Shown in pieces: positions 7,214-10,376 of a DNA stretch of 10,376 bases; position 1 is the stretch's first letter; each line of letters begins with the position of its first letter. A program made the position numbers and the translations under genes. The DNA comes from Micropruina sp. (GTDB taxonomy: Bacteria; Actinomycetota; Actinomycetes; Propionibacteriales; Propionibacteriaceae). The notes beneath the pieces were generated by a model. It made no database searches and was not told where the DNA came from. It saw only the letters and a program-made list of their open reading frames with translations. The DNA is taken from NCBI GenBank assembly GCA_013693855.1, contig CP059261.1, positions 1,393,769-1,404,144 on the forward strand, in the 5' to 3' direction.

Positions 7214-7756
7214 TCAGGCCGTGCTGATGTCGGTGTGCAGCCGGATGAGCTTGACCCGGGCGTGGTCGTCCTCGGTGCCGATCTCGCGGTGGGCGCCGTC
7301 CGGCGCCCACCCGGCCCCGGTGACGAACGTCCGCAGGTCGTCGTCGGTGGAGCGCACCCACCACGTCGCACGGACGAAGCCGTCGGCGCGGAACGTGTCG
7401 ACGCAGGCGTTCAGCAGCCGGGACCCGTGGCCCTGGCCGCGGGCGGCCGGATCGACCACGAACTCGGCGACCAGGGCGTCCTCGCCACCGGCGGCGTCGG
7501 GATCGTCACTGGGCCCGATCGCGGCGAAGCCGACGACCCGTCCGGTGCCCGCGACGGCGACCAGGACCCGGAACTGGGCCAGCGGCGGTCGGAGGATCGC
7601 GCGCTCCCATGCCTCGGTCATGGCGGCCAAGTCGACCTCACCCAGCAGGGCGGTGGTCAGTTCGTCCGATGGCGTGGACGACCAGGCGCGGCGCTGCAAC
7701 GCGGCGATCTGCCCGGCCTCGGCGGGCAGGGCCAAACGGACGGAGTCGGCGATCAC
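7214..7756 (-). CDS. GNAT family N-acetyltransferase
   Basis: This 180-residue single-domain protein of the Gcn5-related N-acetyltransferase fold transfers an acetyl group from acetyl-CoA to an amine. The acetyl-CoA binding motif is AEFVVDPAARGQGHGSRLL (pyrophosphate loop RGQGHG at 106-111). Before it are the strands FRVLVAVAG and RVVGFAAIG, and after it GFVRATWWVRSTDDDLRTFVTGAGW, which fits motif B. The substrate is unknown. The GTG at 7756 was chosen because the family N-terminus (DSVRLALPAEAGQIAALQRRAW) begins there and a TACCAT hexamer lies 6 nt upstream. The open frame extends to 8284, but that extension is only translated repeat DNA. The gene is flanked on both sides by the repeat arrays. 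Confidence 0.87.
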   Translation of the reverse strand: MIADSVRLALPAEAGQIAALQRRAWSSTPSDELTTALLGEVDLAAMTEAWERAILRPPLAQFRVLVAVAGTGRVVGFAAIGPSDDPDAAGGEDALVAEFVVDPAARGQGHGSRLLNACVDTFRADGFVRATWWVRSTDDDLRTFVTGAGWAPDGAHREIGTEDDHARVKLIRLHTDISTA

Positions 7757-7762
7757 CGCGTC

Positions 7763-7768
7763 ATGGTA
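7763..7768 (-). promoter_or_regulatory. -10 hexamer TACCAT for the GNAT gene
   Basis: On the minus strand TACCAT is followed by 6 nt and then the GTG start at 7756, the same geometry as the GST and PrsW genes in this window. There is no Shine-Dalgarno sequence. The repeat array begins about 50 nt further upstream. Confidence 0.45.
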
Positions 7769-7820
7769 ACCGGCGAGTTGATGCGTATCCCCGGCCGCCG
7801 AGACCCCGGACGAACCCGGA

Positions 7821-8730
7821 GGTCGAGCGTTGTCGAGACCTGGCCAGCCCCGGCGGTCGAGCGTGTCGAGACCTGGTCGTCTTCGGCGGTCGAGCTTGTC
7901 GAGACCCCGGAGCGGAACCTGACGGTGCGGGATGTCGAACAGGCTCAATCGGCGCACGTCGCCGTGCCGGGTGCGGGATTGCGACAGGCTCAATCGCCGC
8001 ACGTCTCCGGGGTCTAGCGGGTCGAGACCTGGCCAACTCCGGCGGTCGAGCGTGTCGAGACCTGGTCGTCTCCGGCGGTCGAGCGTGTCGAGACCTGGTC
8101 GTCTCCGGCGGTCGAGCTTGTCGAGACCCCGGAGCGGAACCTGGACAGTGCGGGATGTCGACGGGCTCAATCGCCGCAGGTTCTTCGGCGGTCGAGCGTG
8201 TTGAGACCTGGTCGTCTCCGGCGGTCGAGCGTGTCGAGACCCCGGAGTGGAACCTTGGCTTGTGCGGGATGTCGACGGGCTCAATCGCCGCAGGTTCTTC
8301 GGCGGTCGAGCGTGTTGAGACCTGGTCGTCTCCGGCGGTCGAGCGTGTACCTTGGCTTGTGCGGGATGTCGACAGGCTCAATCGCCGCACGTTCTCCGGC
8401 GGTCGAGCGTGTCGAGACCCCGGAGCGGAACCTGGCCTGTGCGGGATGTCGACAAGCTCAATCGGCGCACGTCGCCGTGCCGGGTGCGGGATTTCGACAG
8501 GCTCAATCGCCGCACACTGCCCTGTCCGGGTGCGGGATTTCGACAGGCTCAATCGCCGCACACTGCCCTGTCCGGGTGCGGGATTTCGACAGGCTCAATC
8601 GCCGCACGTTCTCCGGCGGTCGAGCGTGTCGAGACCCCGGAGCGGAACCTGGACGGTGCGGGATTTCGACAAGCTCACGCCGCACGCCCCCTGCCCGGGC
8701 GAGGGATGTCGACAGGCTCATCGCCGCACC
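7821..8730. repeat. Repeat array 2: mosaic of 13 forward and 11 reverse cores
   Basis: About 0.9 kb without genes holds two families of the same core in opposite orientation. Forward cores, e.g. GGTCGAGCGTGTCGAGACC, begin at 7821, 7855, 7888, 8011, 8044, 8077, 8110, 8190, 8223, 8304, 8337 (truncated), 8401 and 8618; where tandem they repeat every 33 bp. Reverse cores (GATTTCGACAGGCTCAATC or GATGTCGAC variants) begin at 7931, 7977, 8154, 8268, 8365, 8445, 8490, 8536, 8582, 8662 and 8705; where tandem they repeat every 45-46 bp. Forward and reverse cores are often joined by CCCCGGAGCGGAACCTGG, giving imperfect long hairpins. The layout resembles REP/BIME mosaics. It sits between the divergent GNAT and PrsW promoters. 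Confidence 0.9.
8154..8348. repeat. Recent 114-bp direct duplication inside array 2
   Basis: The block from 8154 to about 8234 recurs at 8268-8348 with no difference I can see, a 114-bp offset. Just after it, the second copy lacks 17 nt (equivalent to 8235-8251) and rejoins at ACCTTGGCTTGTGCGGG. This points to a recent duplication followed by a small deletion that removed half of one forward core. Confidence 0.75.
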
Positions 8731-8768
8731 GTGGCTCCTGGCGGTCCGGCGGCGGAACCGTCCCTCGC

Positions 8769-8774
8769 TACCCT
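8769..8774 (+). promoter_or_regulatory. -10 hexamer TACCCT for the PrsW gene
   Basis: TACCCT is followed by 6 nt and a GTG at 8781-8783, matching the leaderless geometry of the neighbouring genes. That GTG is in a different frame from the PrsW body, but one extra G in the GGG at 8822-8824 would join them, giving MTTLVPGRLAGSRAG then LFVRKVGMPLAI. Confidence 0.42.
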
Positions 8775-8845
8775 GTGCCGGTGACCACCCTCGTCCCTGG
8801 CCGGCTCGCCGGCTCCCGCGCGGGCTGTTCGTCCGCAAAGTGGGG

Positions 8846-9865
8846 ATGCCGCTGGCGATCCTGATCCTGCTCGCGATCGTGGCAGCCCTGCTGACCGCGC
8901 TCCCGGCGGTGTTGGGGCCGCGGATGTTCACGCTCGCCGTGGTGCCCACGACGGCGGCGTTCGCGCTGGGCACGGCCGCCCTGCTGTGGCTCGACCGCTG
9001 GGAGCCCGAGCCGCGCCGCCTGCTGGTCTTCGCCGCCCTGTGGGGCGCCTCGGTCGCGGTGCTGCTGGCGCTCGCCCTCGAAGTCGCGTTCGCCAGCCAC
9101 GACGTGATCGAAACTGCGGTGGCCGCGCCCGTGTTCGAGGAGTTCGCGAAAGGCACCCTGCTGATCGTCATGGTCACCGGACGACGCGGCCGGGAGATGT
9201 CGACGCTGGTCGATCACCGGGTCTACGCGGGGCTCTGTGGGCTGGGCTTCGCCTACTCGGAGAACCTGATGTACCTGTCCGGGGCGAGCGACCTGGGCGA
9301 CCTGTGGCAGATGATCGTGGTCCGGCTGGGCCTGAAGGTGTGGGGCCACCCGCTGTATGCGATGGTGCTGGCGCTCGGGGTCTACCTGGCTCGTCAGCCG
9401 GGGCCGTGGTGGAGCCGGATTCTGGCCATCCCGGCAGGCTTCGTCGGTGCCACGACACTGCACGGGATCTGGAACGGGTCGGTGTTCTTCCACCTGTGGG
9501 TCACCGTGGCGGTTTACCTCGGGGCTCTGCTGCCGGCCCTCGGGCTGCTGGTGTGGAGCGGGGTGCAGCAGCGCCGGCGCGAGGGCGTCCTGGTGGCCGG
9601 CGAACTGCCCCGCCTGGTCGCTGCGGGCTACCTCGGTCCCGCGCTGGCAGGCACGTTGGCGGCACTCCCCGTCCGGCGGAGCGTGCTGGGCGGACTGCCG
9701 AAAGCGGTCCAGCCGGCGTACCGGGAACTCGCGGACGCCGTCGCCGAACTCGCCTTCCTCAACGAGCGCATCGAGCAGGTCGGGACGGACCCGCGGCTCG
9801 CCGGTCTCCGCCAGGAACTGCTGGCTCGCATCGGGACCGCCCGGACCGTCCTGCCGCCCGGCTGA
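8846..9865 (+). CDS. PrsW-family intramembrane metalloprotease
   Basis: PrsW proteins are multi-spanning membrane proteases; Bacillus PrsW makes the first cut in the anti-sigma factor RsiW. This 339-residue product has several hydrophobic spans and the family motifs in order: LDRWEPEP (50-56), the EExxK site in APVFEEFAKG (E98, E99, K102), GLGFAYSEN (132-140), H168 in WGHPLYAM and H206 in LHGIWN. A soluble C-terminal tail (about 240-339) contains a helical segment QPAYRELADAVAELAFL. The start is uncertain. ATG 8846 (or GTG 8840) is the first sensible start in the intact frame, but the upstream -10 points to GTG 8781 with a one-base frameshift at 8822-8824. The open frame reaches back to 8198, but that is repeat DNA. 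Its substrate is unknown; the sigma partner encoded at 3340-4178 is a possible but unproven candidate. Confidence 0.88.
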   Translation: MPLAILILLAIVAALLTALPAVLGPRMFTLAVVPTTAAFALGTAALLWLDRWEPEPRRLLVFAALWGASVAVLLALALEVAFASHDVIETAVAAPVFEEFAKGTLLIVMVTGRRGREMSTLVDHRVYAGLCGLGFAYSENLMYLSGASDLGDLWQMIVVRLGLKVWGHPLYAMVLALGVYLARQPGPWWSRILAIPAGFVGATTLHGIWNGSVFFHLWVTVAVYLGALLPALGLLVWSGVQQRRREGVLVAGELPRLVAAGYLGPALAGTLAALPVRRSVLGGLPKAVQPAYRELADAVAELAFLNERIEQVGTDPRLAGLRQELLARIGTARTVLPPG

Positions 9866-9953
9866 CCCGGCGACGGCCCTGGTCGCGCGGGAGGGTCGGA
9901 TGCCTTGCCCAGGAACGGGCGATCCCGGATGAGGCGCTGTCGGTGGTCCTCAC

Positions 9954-9959
9954 TAAGGT
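9954..9959 (+). promoter_or_regulatory. -10 hexamer TAAGGT for the RNase J gene
   Basis: TAAGGT is followed by 7 nt (GGGGGCC) and the GTG at 9967. The G-run could in principle serve as a weak ribosome site, but the spacing predicts transcription starting at or just before the GTG. No clear -35 is present in the 101-nt gap after the PrsW gene. Confidence 0.5.
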
Positions 9960-9966
9960 GGGGGCC

Positions 9967-10376
<410 letters not shown>

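Noticed and set aside
7757..8284. N-terminal extension of the GNAT protein
   Set aside because: The added residues are translated repeat units; the acetyltransferase domain starts next to the GTG at 7756 with a -10 just upstream.
7609..8784. Long open frames across repeat array 2 (for example 391 codons, plus strand)
   Set aside because: They stay open because the forward unit is 33 bp, a multiple of three, and stop codons are rare in this GC-rich core. The translation is a low-complexity repeat (RRSSVSRPGRL-like) without a start signal, and several frames on both strands are open at once.
8198..8845. N-terminal extension of the PrsW protease
   Set aside because: This is translated repeat DNA continuing in frame by chance; the family body begins at the first membrane span.

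Overview
This is a high-GC window from an actinomycete. The evidence is GC-rich codon choice throughout, a SigE-family ECF sigma factor, a DUF2993/LmeA-like exported protein, RNase J, and -10 hexamers of the TAnnnT type placed directly in front of GTG or ATG starts. The gene content and the repeat core resemble Propionibacteriaceae and related high-GC actinobacteria, but I cannot fix the genus from sequence alone.

Layout. (1) 1-291: the 3' end of a plus-strand gene for a secreted or fn3-like protein, converging on a minus-strand FHA-domain gene (334-1435). (2) 1591-4178: a tight plus-strand cluster made of a divergent PRPP synthetase, a small acidic protein, a SigE-family sigma factor and, overlapping it by ATGA, a membrane-anchored partner protein. 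(3) 4249-5677: dapB (lysine/diaminopimelate pathway), interrupted by an in-frame TGA inside a perfect hairpin, followed by a DUF2993 protein 4 nt later. (4) 5712-6752, minus strand: a glutathionyl-hydroquinone-reductase-like (xi-class GST) protein. (5) 6774-7200: a first repeat array with 46-47 bp period. (6) 7214-7756, minus strand: a GNAT acetyltransferase. (7) 7821-8730: a second, larger repeat array with cores in both orientations, wedged between the divergent GNAT and PrsW promoters. (8) 8846-9865: a PrsW-family membrane protease. (9) 9967-end: the start of RNase J.

The most interesting material is the repeat system. About 34 copies of one 19-bp core (10 in the first array, 13 forward plus 11 reverse in the second) occupy most of two gene-free stretches. 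The outer arms of the core change together: GGTT/AACC, GGTC/GACC and GATT/AATC. That looks like selection or descent preserving a dyad. The second array is a mosaic of 33-bp forward units and 46-bp reverse units, with signs of recent exact duplication.

A caution on sequence quality: the FHA gene (twice), the sigma-partner gene, and probably the prsW 5' end and dapB all become intact if one base is added to a short G/C run. The interruptions therefore look more like homopolymer undercalls than real pseudogenes. Five genes (prs, the xi-GST, GNAT, prsW and rnj) carry a TAnnnT hexamer 6-8 nt before the start codon, which predicts leaderless mRNAs.
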